Shown here: piece after piece, positions 38,479-51,282 of the stretch
Layout of the letters: every line of letters starts with the position of its first letter
Numbering within the stretch: position 1 is the stretch's first letter
NCBI GenBank assembly: GCA_905182985.1
Contig: CAJJDN010000176.1
Location: forward strand, 62,001-126,000
From: Paramecium sonneborni
Taxonomy: Eukaryota > Ciliophora > Oligohymenophorea > Peniculida > Parameciidae
Length of the DNA: 64,000 nt
Direction: 5' to 3'
Made by a program: the position numbers and the translations under genes
The notes under the pieces: model-generated
Told to the model about the DNA's origin: nothing
Seen by the model: only the letters and a program-made list of their open reading frames with translations
Database searches by the model: none

Positions 38479-40854
38479 TCATAAATTTGCAATGACCTCT
38501 TACCATGTTAATAAATTATCGATTCTTTCAATGAAAGTCTTTCTCTTCTTAATTTCATTACTATTAATTTAATTAGATTTGAAATCCGCATTTAAAATCT
38601 TTTTAAACAAAATCTATATTAAAATAAATTAAATACAGTTTATGTTGTTGGACATTTGAGAATTTAAGTTAATAAGTATTCTGCAAAAGGAACATTTTAA
38701 ACTGATGCTTTGATTTTTTATTTTTCCATAGCTCTTGTATCCCATTCACTTTATGAAACAGGTAAGAAAACTCCATTTTCAATAGTTTCATCAACATTAA
38801 AAACAGAAAATTTAATACCACACATTCTTCTATTTGATCCTATAACTTATACAGTTACTTAAGAAATTTTGCCATTATCAAAAGCAATAATTCTAAATTA
38901 TTTATATTAAATACCTTCTATATGAACCACAATCATAAATACTTTAAACAATAGGATTTTTATCAAATTATTGTTCATCTTATTCACATACTTTTTCAAA
39001 AATATTCAAATTAAATGAATATAAAATAGTTTATAAAATAGTAGCTCTTTCTTCAATTTGTAATTTATCGTAAGAGACAGCAAATTCTCTTTAAATAGCA
39101 GAAAAATTAATATTAGTGCTTCCTTTAACTTTAAGTTTAGATTTATTTGGACCAAAAGATTCAAAACAATTAGCCAAATATATAGAAATTTATTATTGAT
39201 CTAATTGTTCTTTAACAATTTGTATTTAGCTTTTAGTACCTGCATTCCAAGTTTTACATCTGAAATATTTCATACCAAGTAAACTATTTGGAAATGTTAT
39301 TTATTATAATTTGAGTTATTATTCAAAAATCTAAACAATTTATTTAATGAATTTGAGAAATTCAAGTGGTTATTTCAATGTCATATTTTCTTAACCATAA
39401 GATTAATTTTATTTAATTCCTGCTTAAACAGATTTAACTTTATCTTTTGAAAAATGTCTTTCTACTAATGCTTCAGCTACATCATCATCTCCAAATTTAG
39501 GAGTTTTATCAGTAAGTTTTAATAAATTACTTTTGCAATAATAATTATATTCATCTTTGATAGATTTTGCATCTAAAAAGAATGCATCCATAGAAGAATA
39601 ATCCATCTCTAAATCTAATTTAAAACAATCATAACTGGCTGGATCTAATATAATTATTCTAAATTAATCTGTTTCTAAATGATGAACATATACTAAACAA
39701 TTAAGATCTAAAAAATCTAATTTTAAATTTAATCCATTTAATAATCCATAAGGTTTAGGCCATAATTAAATTTTATATTATTAAGTATTTTCATCTTATA
39801 TTACTGCAGTATATGGTAGAATAAGATATTTAAAGAATTAATGAGTTGTACTAATGTTTGGTAAATTTGTTGGAAGAGTATCTTGAAAATCAACATAAAA
39901 AAGAAGACTTTTTAAAAGATCAAATGATATTGATTCTGAACAGGCAATATTTTATTAATTATATGCTTTTAACATTAGTACTTTACCTTCATTTGAATCA
40001 GTTATTAAACCTTCAAGTTTAAAATTGTGAACTATTGATACATCACTTTCCCATGAATTATTTTCATTAATTGAATGTAATTTAGTATATGTTTTAGTGA
40101 AAGAAGTATTTAAATCTAACATATCTAATAATTATAGTAAATATGCTTAATTTTATTTTATTATTCTAGGACTTGTATCATCCATTTCATTTTTAAATTC
40201 TTCTCCTGGAGAATGACTCATTTAACTTTAAGCTCTTACAAATAATCTATTTTTATCATCTGTATTATTTGATGGAATTTAAATGTTCATTTAAGTTTAA
40301 GTATTAGTTTTTGTTGAATAACTACTTTATTATGTTTTTAAATATTATAATCCAGGATTTGGTAATTATTATTATTATGGAGAAGCTTATTATTATTATT
40401 GCTATTACAATTATAATTATAATAATTATTGTTATTATTATTGTTGATATTATTATTATTATTATTACTATTAAACTAATTTTTCTAATTTCAACTATTT
40501 ATCTTATAAATCTTAGATGAATGATCTTAATTCATTTACTTCACTTTATTTTTGATCTTTTTCTTTTTTATAAGTAGTATTTTCATTCTTTAATTAAACT
40601 AAATTATTTTCCAAAACTTCAATTTTTTTCTTTAATTAATCATTTTATTAATTTTATTAATTAGCTTAATTAAGTTCATTCTTTTTTTAAGCCATATTTG
40701 TATTATACAATTATTTCAATTCTTCTAATTCTTGTTATTGACGGCCTAATTTATTTTATAAAATTTCAAATTCATTAGAATCTAAACCTGGTTTAACATT
40801 AAAATTTGATTATGGTTTAAATTATGATGATTAAAATCCTTAAGTTTAAGACAT
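38479..40854 (-). CDS. large protein with N-terminal coiled coil and polyglutamine, unknown
   Basis: 775 residues with two introns (38918-38942, 25 nt; 38614-38636, 23 nt). The N-terminal ~130 residues form a coiled coil (LEELKQLYNTNMAQKKNELN; KKKIEVLENNLVQLKNE), followed by glutamine runs broken by Leu/Tyr. A folded-looking region of over 500 residues follows without low complexity (FKLEGLITDSNEGKVLMLKA, LPYTAVIQDENTQQYKIQLW, FGDDDVAEALVERHF, NVPFAEYLLTQILKC). It ends FIERIDNLLTWQEVIANL. The conserved look of the second half suggests a real domain family, but I do not recognise it. Confidence 0.8.
40355..40475 (-). repeat. glutamine-rich low-complexity tract
   Basis: TTA/TTG-type triplets on the plus strand read on the minus strand as CAA, TAA and TAG glutamine codons, giving runs of about six glutamines interrupted by Tyr and Leu within the gene at 38479-40854. 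Confidence 0.8.
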
Positions 40855-41035
40855 CTAATTTAATTATTTAATGATATTACTTATTATGAGTTTTTTTAAG
40901 ATGGAGTTGATACTTATTGTTGAGTTTGAGATTATATCATATTCTCTTATTTCAATTATTTAATAGAGAACTATTTTTTTATTATGATAGGTTAACTCTT
41001 TTTTTCAATTTAACTTTATTCAGTGAAAATTGAAT

Positions 41036-42298
41036 TCACTTTCTCCTTTTTTTATGTAGATGGTAAAAGTCTAACAATAATAATAATAATTTATATTACT
41101 TATCCATAACTTAATAAATTAAAGGACTAGTCAATAAATTATTACATTTAGAATCTATTTAAAAATTTTCATCATTATTTAATGTATAATCCATCTTTAA
41201 TTAATTAACCAGAAATTAATATGATATATTTTCTGATTAATTAAAATGAGTCATTGATTATCTATTAAATCCTGGACTAAATGATCTATTCATACTAACA
41301 ATTTAATCATAAACTTAAGATCCCAAATATTTTTATGATAATTTCATTGCATTATTCATAAATCTTTTTTTTAATTCAAAAATTGAATAATCTTAAGACT
41401 TTCCTATAATTTCTACTGCTTATTTGGAATAACCTAACTTATTAGCAATATCTAATTATTCACTCAATAAAATATAAGCTATCACTAAAGTTTACATATC
41501 ATTTATATTTGGCATTTATCCATTCTTAATTTATGAAAATACAAATTATTCTAATCTTTCAAACAAAGTTACTGAACCTTTCAAAGCTCTTAAAATATCA
41601 ATTGAACTTATCAAAAATAGAATTCTTAATTAAACTTTATTGTATGAATTAGAATTCTAAATTATAAATTTAATATTATACTTCCTCCATATCAACTTAA
41701 AATTCTTCTTCAAATGCCAAAAAATCAGGATTGAGAATTTACATTTCTGATAAAATTTCAAGTATTCTAGTCAATTAACCTGCTTATCCTTAAATTGATT
41801 CATAATTTGATAAAAGTATGTATTTAAGAACATCTTAATGAGTATAAATCTTAGAACTAACTGATGAATCCAAAGAAAACAAAGAATCATAAAGTAAATG
41901 CATAAATTATACAAGTTAAGGACTCTGCATTTGATGAATTTTTAAAAAGAGGGAAACTATTGACTATTTTTCTAATTATTCATAAATTTAAGTTAATTGC
42001 TATTCCGATTATAGAAATGAACTAACTAATTTTATCAGTTTTTTTTAATTGTTGCAACTTATAATTTCTTATAAGATAGTCTAATATAATAATCATTTAT
42101 TACTATTGGTTTAACATTTCTTTCCCTTCTTGTTATAGGATCATTGTCAGTTTCATTTGATTTAAGTTTTTACCAATGAGTTTTAATTGATGATTAGTTT
42201 TCATATCGAAAAGGCCTTTAATTAAATTGTTAATTAGATAAACTAGAATCACTAGACTTTTGAGATTGAGGATGTTGAATTTGTTTAGAAAACATCAT
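41036..42298 (-). CDS. helical protein, unknown
   Basis: 404 residues with two introns (42081-42103, 23 nt; 41657-41681, 25 nt). It starts MMFSKQIQHPQSQKSSDSS. After a polar N-terminus it is largely helical: LFLKIHQMQSPQLVQFMHLL, QLTRILEILSEMQILNPDF, VQLRILFLISSIDILRALKG, AYILLSEQLDIANKLGYSKQ. The Leu/Ile-rich repeated helices could be an alpha-solenoid, which is an inference from spacing only. The C-terminus turns basic (HLHKKRRK). It is followed on the same strand by the coiled-coil gene 181 nt on. Confidence 0.75.
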
Positions 42299-42451
42299 TA
42301 ATATATTTAATTAATTATAAATTATCAATTATGTAATTTTATAATGATGAAATTTCAATTTATGGTTAGATAGATAATATAATTAATAATATCTCAATAT
42401 AAATAAATGAAATTAGATAATTATTGAATTCATTTATAATTAATTAATAAA

Positions 42452-44292
42452 TCATTTCTAAAAATTCAAATTGACAAAATAAGATCGTCCATTTTCATTA
42501 GTTACCCCTAAATGAAATTTTAATTTAAATACCTAATTATTATCGTTAACTATAAATTGGACTAATAGATCTTGGAGTACGCTCTTATTAATCTTTTAAT
42601 TTGTTTGAATTCATAAATTATTTAATATCTAATTTAATTTAAATAGGTTCTTTTTATTGATTAGGAGGTATTGGAGGTTATTAAATTATATTATTTTATT
42701 GTTTAAATTATTATTAAATTGATCTATTTTATGGTGATATTCCTCTTATAGATTTTGATTCAACTAATTATTATTATATAATTTATGGAGTTATTTCCTA
42801 CTTAACCTCTATTTATTTAAATTATTTTTATTCAAATTAAGGTTTAAATGAAAAATGATCTTTAAAATTTTAATTCTAATGATAGATATATTCATTAAAT
42901 TTTTCATCTTATTTTTTATTCTAACTTCTACTTTTAGGAATTGATTATTATTCACTAAGCATCATCTAAATGTCTTAATTAGTTGTATATTCTTATTCAT
43001 TCATTCTTGGAGTGAATTATTTTTCACTTTAAACAACCTTTATTTAATTATCATTTAAAGAATCTTAAATTATTTATTATTTTGTTTATTTAGTCTTTTT
43101 TAAATGAGCATTTGAATTAGATTAAATAAGAGCAAATTTAGTATTATTTGAATCAAAAGGTTTGCTAATATTTTATCTTTTACTACTATCAGTTAATAAT
43201 TTTTTAAAATGATCAGGTAATTTATTTTAAGGTTATTATTATGATTATTATGATAATTATTTAATATTTGAATTTGTTTCCCATTTCTTACAATTAGTTG
43301 GTAAATTTACTTATAAAACATCTGGAGATTTAGATTTATTTTAATTATAAGGTTCTGGTGATAAACCTGATCCTTTTACTTATTTTAAATTTGGTGAAGC
43401 AACACGAGCATTTTTTAATTATTAAAAAAATTAAGGATCCTCACTTTTCTTAATTATAATAGTATTTGGTTTAGGTTATTTAGTTGTTTCTTCTTCTACC
43501 ATAAAATTATCTTGAAATAGAATCTTTTCTTTAGATTTGTCAGTCCATTTGTTTAATTAATGTTATTAATAACTTTAAGGTGTATCATTTAATAAACTAT
43601 TACTACTTGATAAATTAGGATTCAAGTTCATGAATTAATCATTAATAAATCCTGATTCAGTTTATAGGATTGGAATCTATGATTATGTATTGGATTAAGT
43701 TTTATGAATAATTGTACTCATAGGTTATGGACTAATTGATCTAGTGTTATTAATTTTACTATTAAAAATTTAATTAGATAACAAACCATCTGTTTTTTTC
43801 TATATTTAATATAAGTTTGTTACTTATTGAAATCCAATTTGTTTATTGGATTATGTATTTATAATTTGGAATTATTTCTACTCTTATTGTTAGATCACTA
43901 AGCTTAAACTATTTGTATATCAATACCAAGAGGTTTAGCAAATTAAAGTATTTAATCATGTCTAATTTGATTAAGAATCTCTTGCAATGACAAATTTGAA
44001 ATATATTGTGGGAAATTTTAATCTTATTCAATAGTAGCCATCATATAACTAATGTAAATATTGTAAAAATACTTTTCTAATCTAGCAGGAAGTACTTAAT
44101 CCAATGTTACAGTTTAATTACTTAATGTCTAATGTAATGGGGATGTTAGAATCATCTATTGATATTATATATCAATAATTTACATACATTATTATCAATT
44201 ATATAAGCAGTGTATTTAAGACATTAACTTATTTCATTTAATTAGTGATTATTTTCTTAATTCATATGAAAACTTGGACTTGCTATATTCAT
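42452..44292 (-). CDS. long Gln/Asn/Ser-rich disordered protein, unknown
   Basis: 576 residues with four introns (44156-44187, 32 nt; 43898-43926, 29 nt; 43800-43823, 24 nt; 42508-42532, 25 nt). The model starts MNIASPSFHMNQENN. An in-frame MM at 44044 inside the second exon is a fallback start. The protein is dominated by Gln, Asn, Ser, Lys and Pro (SKSPDVLQVNLPTN, FTPRMNEQEYTTNQ, QERTPRSISPIYSQ), with repeated SP/TP sites. It ends GVTNENGRSYFVNLNFQK, where the last splice is clearly needed. A phosphoregulated scaffold is possible but not shown. Head-to-head with the next gene, starts 71 nt apart. Confidence 0.75.
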
Positions 44293-44363
44293 TAAAACTA
44301 ATATATTTTTATTAAAATCGTTATTAAAATATTAATTATTATAGTATTCAAATTCAAAAACCA

Positions 44364-45283
44364 ATGGAACCAATATTCGAAATAAATCAAAGTGTGTAAT
44401 TTCAAGTTAATAAAAACTCATCAATTTGGGAAAATGGAGTTGTAAATACATTAAATCTATTTATTAGATCACTACCATATTTACTAATAGAACGCCTATA
44501 TAATATGTTGTTCAAACTTAGAATAATTAAAAGTAATTACATTCATTAATTAAAAGAATCTAACTAAATACACAATAAATCAAAGCAAACAATCCAACCA
44601 TTAAAACACATCATGTCTCATATAATATTGAATTTTAACGAATACTATCATAATTAATTATGTAAAAGAATGAAGATTAACTAATTGAACAAGTAAATAT
44701 ATTCAACATTATTTTAGTTGTAATCTCTTCTTAAACGTATCACACTTTCATAACTTATCAAAGAATAGAATGGTCCTAAAATTATATATACTACCTATTA
44801 ATTTCTACTCATGAGAAAACCATCTATTCTTAGAAATTATCCTTTTGCTCCAACTAATCTTGTACTTAAAAGAATTAAAAAATTAATCTATTCAATCAAA
44901 AAATAAATACTTTCAAATGTATATATTTTTATTTACTATTATTAGACCAACTTAATTTTATTATAAACACATTCAAACTAAAATTCTAGTTCATTTTAAC
45001 AAATTAAATTACAAAAATCAATATCAAAACAATCACGCAAAATGACTCAAATTTATGATGATTCTGAAAAAGAAGAATAACCTACTGCTTTCTATGCCAA
45101 TTTATGTATCTATTAATCATTATTAAATCAGTACCTAACAAATCAGCATTTAAACCATATAAATCAGATAATATTAATCCAAAATTTGAATAATTATCTA
45201 TTCAATCTAAACCCTCACCTAAAATAGATTCAATTAAAACTATCCATTTCAAACCCATCATTATATAAGGATTACTGTGTTGA
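44364..45283 (+). CDS. basic protein, unknown
   Basis: 271 residues with four introns (44442-44467, 26 nt; 44693-44717, 25 nt; 44919-44945, 27 nt; 45106-45131, 26 nt). The first exon reads FEINQSVQFQVNKNSSIWEN and continues GVITTIFTNRTPIQYVV, a beta-rich stretch like a small barrel or Tudor/Agenet-type fold (guess). A basic helical middle (LLKRITLSQLIKEQN; NLVLKRIKKLIYSIKKQIL) and a polar tail (MTQIYDDSEKEEQPTAFYAN, then KPSPKIDSIKTIHFKPIII) follow. Unspliced, the frame stays open to 45661, but the spliced reading is far more protein-like. Confidence 0.65.
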
Positions 45284-45989
45284 CATTCTCTTTTTGATTA
45301 ATTAATTAAGTTGTTTCAATTATATACCTGTTATTTATACAAATTCTTAATCAATTTTATTACAAATTATTTCAATATCCTTCCATTATAACATCTCTAT
45401 TTTAATATCATTTATTAAATATATTAATAGGTTAGATTTATTTTAATTTATTTGTCTAAACAAACTTGCTTTTTAAAATATTAATTTTAAATTTACAATT
45501 TTATTCAAGATCATTTATATTTATTACATTATTTAAGTAATTTATACCAAATTCTGTAATTATTTCTTTTTGATTTTCAAATAATTAAAATTTTATATTA
45601 AAATTCTTAATATATATATTATATTATATAAATTCAATTTGTTCTTTAATAATATAAAATGAACCAATTTTTCTAATTTTAAAAAATCTAAAGATCTACT
45701 TTCTTTATTAAAAAATTATGAAAAACATGCTTTTTACAAAATAACTTCTATGAATATATATTAAAGAAATTAAACTATATTGTTAAGTGAATTATGTATT
45801 AAAAGTTCAAAACAAAAAACACTTAATTTATTCTGATTTTAGATTGTAATAGGTACATAAAGGAGATGAGTAAATTAGGATTTTAGATTTCCTACTATTA
45901 AAAAGAATATGTTTAATATTTTTATAGTCTATTTCTGTATTAATATTTAATAATTAACAGATTTATAAATATTCATAAACTTTCCATAG
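45284..45989. other. spacer, nothing recognised
   Basis: AT-rich sequence without a frame of coherent composition. It precedes the kinase pseudogene. Confidence 0.5.
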
Positions 45990-47060
45990 AAACGCCTTTA
46001 ATTAATTAATAATAAAGAAAACATTGCTTATAATTCCTCTAAACTTCTTCAATCTAAATAAAACAATTATCAACCTAACAATCTTACTACTTACTTCTAA
46101 ATTAGAACTCCTACTTAAGATAGAAAATTATCTAAATTTGAAGATAACAACATCTTTAATCATTAATAACCTTATTTAAACACTAAAGAAAATTTATAAT
46201 AATCTAATAATAAATTACATAATAATACTAATCAGCAATTAATATCTTAAAAAAATAGAAGATAGCTAAATTTTCTATTGTTTATCAACATAATCTTTTT
46301 TAAATATCTACTTGTGATGATAAAATCTATTCTATAAAACCAAGCATTAGTAAAAGTAGCTATGTTATTGTTAAAATGCGAACTTTTCAAAAGTTTAATA
46401 AAGTAGCCATCAAAATGTATGATAAGTCATTAATCAAAGGTGAAAGATTTAATAATCTTATCTAAGAAATTAATTCTCTCAAATGATCAAATCACTAAAC
46501 TTTATCATTTCGAACATTACATTTCTTATATCAATCTAGTTATAGATTATTATGATACTGATTCTTTGCATCAATTGTTCAAATCAACTTGTATAAAAAC
46601 ATTATCCAAAAAATTTGCATTTAAGATAATCCATTAATGACTTAAAATTTTACATTACATTCATCATATAAATACCTTTCATAGATATATTAAATTAGAA
46701 AACATTCTTATCTTAAAAAAAAAGAATCAAACTTATTGATTTTGTCTTTAGTATTTTTACAAATCAAACTTTCACTTGTCATTGTGGTACTCCTAGTAAT
46801 ATGACATCTAAAATTGTTTAAATATGATAGAAGAGAACAGAAATTTAGGCTACTGGAGTCCTATTCGTTTCGATATTTTAAATGAGTTTTTCATTCAAAG
46901 GAGAAAATGAATGAGAATTATTTAAAAAATAAGAAATAATGAACTTAATATAACTAATTTAGATAAAGAGCAAAAGTAGTATTTTATATTGACTTAACCT
47001 TAGTTATTTAGTTATTATAATTAAATATCTTTAAAAGTTAAATAAAATTATTTTTTACAT
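45990..47060 (+). pseudogene. decayed protein kinase gene
   Basis: Recognisable kinase pieces occur in the right order but in different frames and with key residues lost. An N-terminal Asn/Gln-rich leader is followed by VAIKMYDKSLIKGERF (about 46403), an in-frame TGA, a frame shift into TKLYHFEHYISYINLVIDYY and DTDSLHQLFK, then LHYIHHINTFHRYIKLENIL, where the catalytic HRD is HRY. Then IDFVFSIFTNQT has DFV for DFG, CHCGTPSNMTSKIVQ stands where APE should be, and finally ATGVLFVSIFQMSFSFKGEN with another TGA. The order matches a SNF1/CAMK-type kinase. No combination of short introns repairs it. Boundaries are approximate. Confidence 0.8.
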
Positions 47061-47434
47061 AATTTAATACAAAAATTTCTTGCATTATTTATTAAAAAAT
47101 TAATCCTATTTTATGCAGAGAGATGTATTACAAATCGTAAATTATGTTTGGATCCAAATACTTATATTTATAGTCTTCAAACTAATCCATGTATTCGATA
47201 ATCTGAAATGAAATTTTTTCTTTGGATTCATTTAGAATTCAGATTATCTATTTCAAATTGAATCAAAACGCTTTCTGAAATTTTATATACCATTATGAGT
47301 AACATAAGATATGTAAATTCTAAATAACTCTAAGTTTGATTATGAATTTATTTTTAATATTGTTATAATTTGATTAAATTTAATGTTTGTTTATTTAACT
47401 AATATTTTAATAATATAAAAGTATATTAATACAA
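47061..47434. other. spacer
   Basis: AT-rich. It includes the tail of the decayed kinase and the 3' flank of the next minus-strand gene. No gene seen. Confidence 0.5.
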
Positions 47435-48514
47435 TCAAGAAAGATCTCTTGCATAGTTTTTTTTGAGAGATGGAAAATAGATATTAAGAATTTTATTATC
47501 TTTAGAGTTTGAATTATTTAACTTAGAAAACTTTGGAGATGCTATCTTGTTCTATAAATTCTTTTGTCTTTATTTCTTAATTAAATTTAATAAATTATTC
47601 TACTTTGAATTAGATTTCTGAGTTTAGATTTAGATAGCTTCATTTTTATCACATCTAGTTTCTAAGGATTCGACTAATTATACAGAATCAGTAAATATTA
47701 ATTTATTTTTTGGTGCTTAAATTTAAGAATCTATTCCATATAATCTAAAGCAATCCTTGAAAAATCTATTTCTAGGAGTAATCTAATTAGATGATATAAG
47801 TTTTTCTTAAAAATATGAATGATTAAAATTGCTTTGTTCACAATTTATGTCTTAAAAATGACTTTCGAAAGATCTCATACTTTCATCCTTTCTTTTTGAT
47901 GTTTGCCTACTAAAATGTTTAATTTTAGATTGTTAACTAGTATGTACATCAATTAAACATTGTTATTATTGCTAATTTAAGAATGAACCACGTTTACTCT
48001 TTGGAGGTGAAGATTATTTATTAGGAATCAATAAATTTAGAGTCTCTTAAAATTTTTATTTTATTTACTCTCTTGACATTTAAATATAAGTATTGTTCTC
48101 CAAAATCAAATTACGATATTTTCTCCATTTTTTAGTAGGATTTGGTGTACATGCTCTAGTTGTATAGTTTTATAAATATTCTTGAATATTTCTTCTCTTA
48201 AAATAAATTGGATTCTGTATTCTGTGATTATTAGGACGACTTTCCTTTAACCGTTTATTAACAGATCTAACTGCATCATAATCTCTAAACCAAAAACCTT
48301 TTGGAAGAGACTGTGAAATAACTATTAGTCCAAAAGAATCTCTCTTTTTTGGTTTTATTTCATTTGCCAGTTGAAAGAATTTTCTTTTTGAAAAGTAGTT
48401 TAATGGAGCCTAAAAATTAAAAAATGAATGGCCTTGTATTGTATTTAATTTATACATAATTTATATTATTTCAATAATTAAATACTTACATCTTTTAGCT
48501 ATTGAATAATTCAT
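47435..48514 (-). CDS. basic protein, unknown
   Basis: A frame of 359 codons ending QKNYARDLS-like (FPSLKKNYARDLS). The conserved-looking part is near the N-terminus: PKKRDSFGLIVISQSLPKGF, FRDYDAVRSVNKRLKESRPN, then TRACTPNPTKKWRKYRNLI. The rest is polar and probably disordered. The first ~35 residues (MNYSIAKRCKYLIIEIIQIM...) look less convincing. A second ATG at 48457 or a spliced 5' end may be the true start. Head-to-head with the EF-hand-like gene, 59 nt apart. No domain recognised. Confidence 0.65.
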
Positions 48515-48573
48515 AATTACAAAAAAAAAACAATAATTAAAAATATTTCAATTAAATTTTATAACAATTTTTC

Positions 48574-49514
48574 ATGATAACGACTATAAAAACTAATAAT
48601 AAGAAAATTGAAAGAGATTTAGCACATTTATTAAAAGCAATATCTTCTTGGGATATTCATGTAATTATTAACAATATATCTCTTAGATAGAGAATTATAG
48701 AATTGCTTAATCTCAACATCATCATTTTGATATTCATTTAGCATTTTCATTAATTGATTAATTAAAAAGAGGTTATATTACGAAGAAGAAGTTTCATCAA
48801 TTTTTGTTAGAAGGTTAAGTACATTGTTCATTAAAAGAATGGGAATATATTCATGATTTTTGTTTCTTAGAAGAAGACATTTAATTTGAAGAATTTAAGA
48901 ATTTTATATTACCATAAGGTATGGAAAATCATTAGAATTCAAATATCCAAAAATAAACTAATCTATTAATGATATAATGGAATCAAGAATTTCTATTGAG
49001 ATTTTTTGAAAGAATTATTTCATCAATTAGAGAATTAAATCAATTAAAATAAGAATTACATCAATGGGTTTTTAGTGATATTCATGAAATTTGGAAGGTC
49101 ATTAGTAATAAATATCCAACAAAGAAAATTGGATATTTATCAAAAGACTAAATTAAGGATTTAATTGAATAATATGGATACCATTTTAGTGAGTAAGAAT
49201 TCTAAGCCTTATTAAAGATATTAAAATGTAAAATAAAACAAGATTATTTGACTTAAGAATAATTATACAAATTAATCTTTCCTCCTATATTTGTTGTTTC
49301 GAGTTCATATTTATAAGAAAAACAAGATCCTCTAGATAAGAAAGCAGAATTAACATATGCTCATTAGAAATATAGAAAGGTTTTTGATCTGGTTAGAGAA
49401 GAAAGACCAAAATTATTATTTGAATCAAGTATAATTACATTATTTATATATAGAGTATTTGGAAAATCTAAAAGAACATTATAAATAAAATAAATAGGAA
49501 AATTAGATTTATGA
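48574..49514 (+). CDS. EF-hand-like helical protein
   Basis: 304 residues with one 26-nt intron (48661-48686). It starts MITTIKTNNKKIERDLAHLL. Successive helix-loop-helix units resemble EF-hands without canonical calcium loops: SLIDQLKRGYITKKKFHQFL, DFCFLEEDIQFEEFKNFILP, IGYLSKDQIKDLIEQYGYHF, then SEQEFQALLKILKCKIKQDY. The end DKKAELTYAHQKYRKVFDLV is helical. EF-hand-type proteins without calcium ligands are common in ciliates as cytoskeletal parts. The family call is an inference from the spacing. Confidence 0.7.
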
Positions 49515-49934
49515 ATAAAATTTAAGAAGCCAAACACTTTAATACAATAAGTATTTCTCTTCTGGATTCTCATAAATTTAAGAATCATTATATAAATATG
49601 ATACTGTATTTAATTAATATGGAAGTAGGATTTGATGTTAATTATGATTAATTTATAAAACTTTATATATATATCTAAAAATCTTGTTATTTGTTGTTAA
49701 ATTTAATATTGCATCTATATATCAACAATATGAAAGATTTTCTCTTTGTATGATTACTGAGATTTTGATTTTAGTATTAGTATTAAGTATAATTATAATT
49801 GATTCTTCAATCTAGATATTTACTCTACTTGAGTATCTTTTTATTCAACAATAAATGATTATGATTAGAACTACATTTGAAAAAAGACTAACTGAATTTC
49901 TAAACTTCTAATTCTGATTAAACTATAAGTTTAA
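49515..49934. other. spacer
   Basis: No supported gene. A 47-codon frame starting MEVGFDVNYDQFIKLY (near 49620) is too short to call. Confidence 0.4.
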
Positions 49935-50317
49935 TCATTTAGTTGTTAAAAAATAATGTTTGAATTATTACATCACTATAAAACAAAGAGTCTTTTGAAG
50001 ATGGAGTTGATTAAATAATTTCCTTTTTTCTAGATTTGAAATCGTATAATCTAATTCATAAATATATTGCTTAGTCTTATCAAGTAAAAATGTTAAAGAA
50101 TAATCAAATTTAATTTTAGAATTTCCATTCATTCCTATCTCATTGAAATTTATCAAAAATTTAAAATACTCCAACAAAATCTTGATTGATTCTAGGTAAT
50201 CTTTACGATAGGTATACTTGTTTCAATTATCTGAAATAAATTTTATGATGAATTAGAATTTCTTACTTTATAAATGATAATTATATATTGAATTTACAAA
50301 TAAAAAATTAGCAGCAT
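49935..50317 (-). CDS. possible small gene, unknown
   Basis: Reads as 106 residues if a 26-nt segment (GTATACC...CTAG, near 50192-50217) and a 36-nt segment (GTAAGAA...TTCAG) are introns. The later part is protein-like (LEYFKFLINFNEIGMNGNSK, FDYSLTFLLDKTKQYIYELD). Its ATG would lie just 5 bp from the ATG of the divergent gene at 50323, which makes the 5' end doubtful; the true start may be downstream. Confidence 0.4.
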
Positions 50318-50322
50318 CAGGG

Positions 50323-50796
50323 ATGGATAATGGATAAATAATTAACTTTTAAGATTTCAAAGAGATTGAATGTGATTAAAAGTATATCACTTTTACCTTT
50401 AGCAAAAAGAATAAAAAGCTCAAGAATTACGAAAAAGCATCAGATAAATTCAAATCTTCCATTTAGCAAGGCTTTTTCTATATTAATAACAATTTTGATT
50501 TTTTCAATCTTAATAAATCGTAAGATGGCGTACTCATTGATGAATAAAATAATAAAATTGAAGTCATTGATGAAGATATTATTGGCACCTAACTAGTGAT
50601 TTAAAAAGATAAAAGTCCCATATTAAATGATAGAAAAAGACACTTAATCAATATAGACCCACATTCTTACAAAATAGATGCTAAATTTGAAGAGAAGATT
50701 CAAGAAAATAATAGTGTCTTGAATAAAATTTGTCAATTAATTAAAGAAAAAAAGAATAAGAATAAGAAAAAAATTATGCAAAAAAAAAAATAGTGA
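50323..50796 (+). CDS. small charged protein, unknown
   Basis: An intron-less frame of 157 residues. It opens MDNGQIINFQDFKEIECDQK, has SKKNKKLKNYEKASDKFKSS, an acidic part with IDEQNNKIEVIDEDIIGTQL, and a strongly basic end (EKKNKNKKKIMQKKKQ). Amino-acid use is balanced and the frame closes with TGA. It may be nuclear because of the lysine tail, but that is only a guess. Confidence 0.65.
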
Positions 50797-51282
50797 AAAA
50801 ATTTAACAGTGTTTTATAAATAAGTTTTTATTTTTTTTGTTTTTTTACTTATTAAATATGTGCAATAAATTATGATTCATTATGCTAATATTTTATTATT
50901 ACAATATCATTTATATTTTAGAGTTCATTATGAATTTAGATATTCTAATTTTATTAACTTTTTTTTTTTCATTATATATCTTTATTAGAAAATAATATCT
51001 TTTTTGTGATTTCTTATTGTCTCAAAGAGCAAATATGTATTTTAAGATTTTCTCATAATCTTTTTTCTTCAACCCAAACATTAATATAGATTTAATAATT
51101 TATAATATAATGTGAAATAGAAACAAATGAAGAAATTAATATTTATATTGCATTATGAATTAATTATTTGAAAATTTTAATTAATTTCTAAATTAATTGT
51201 GAAGTAAATGAAAATAATTGATATAAATTATGGATATTATTAGAAGTTTAAAACATTTATTAAAATTTCTTTTTTTAAATAG
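50797..51282. other. T-rich spacer
   Basis: Several poly-T runs and no coherent frame. It includes the 3' flank of the upstream gene and the promoter side of the helix-turn-helix gene. Confidence 0.5.

Noticed and set aside
40311..40520. Ile-rich plus-strand ORF
   Set aside because: It is the complement of a polyglutamine tract in the gene on the minus strand.
44364..45661. A single uninterrupted frame of more than 430 codons
   Set aside because: With only TGA as stop, long chance frames are common. Removing four typical introns gives a much more protein-like sequence that stops at 45283.
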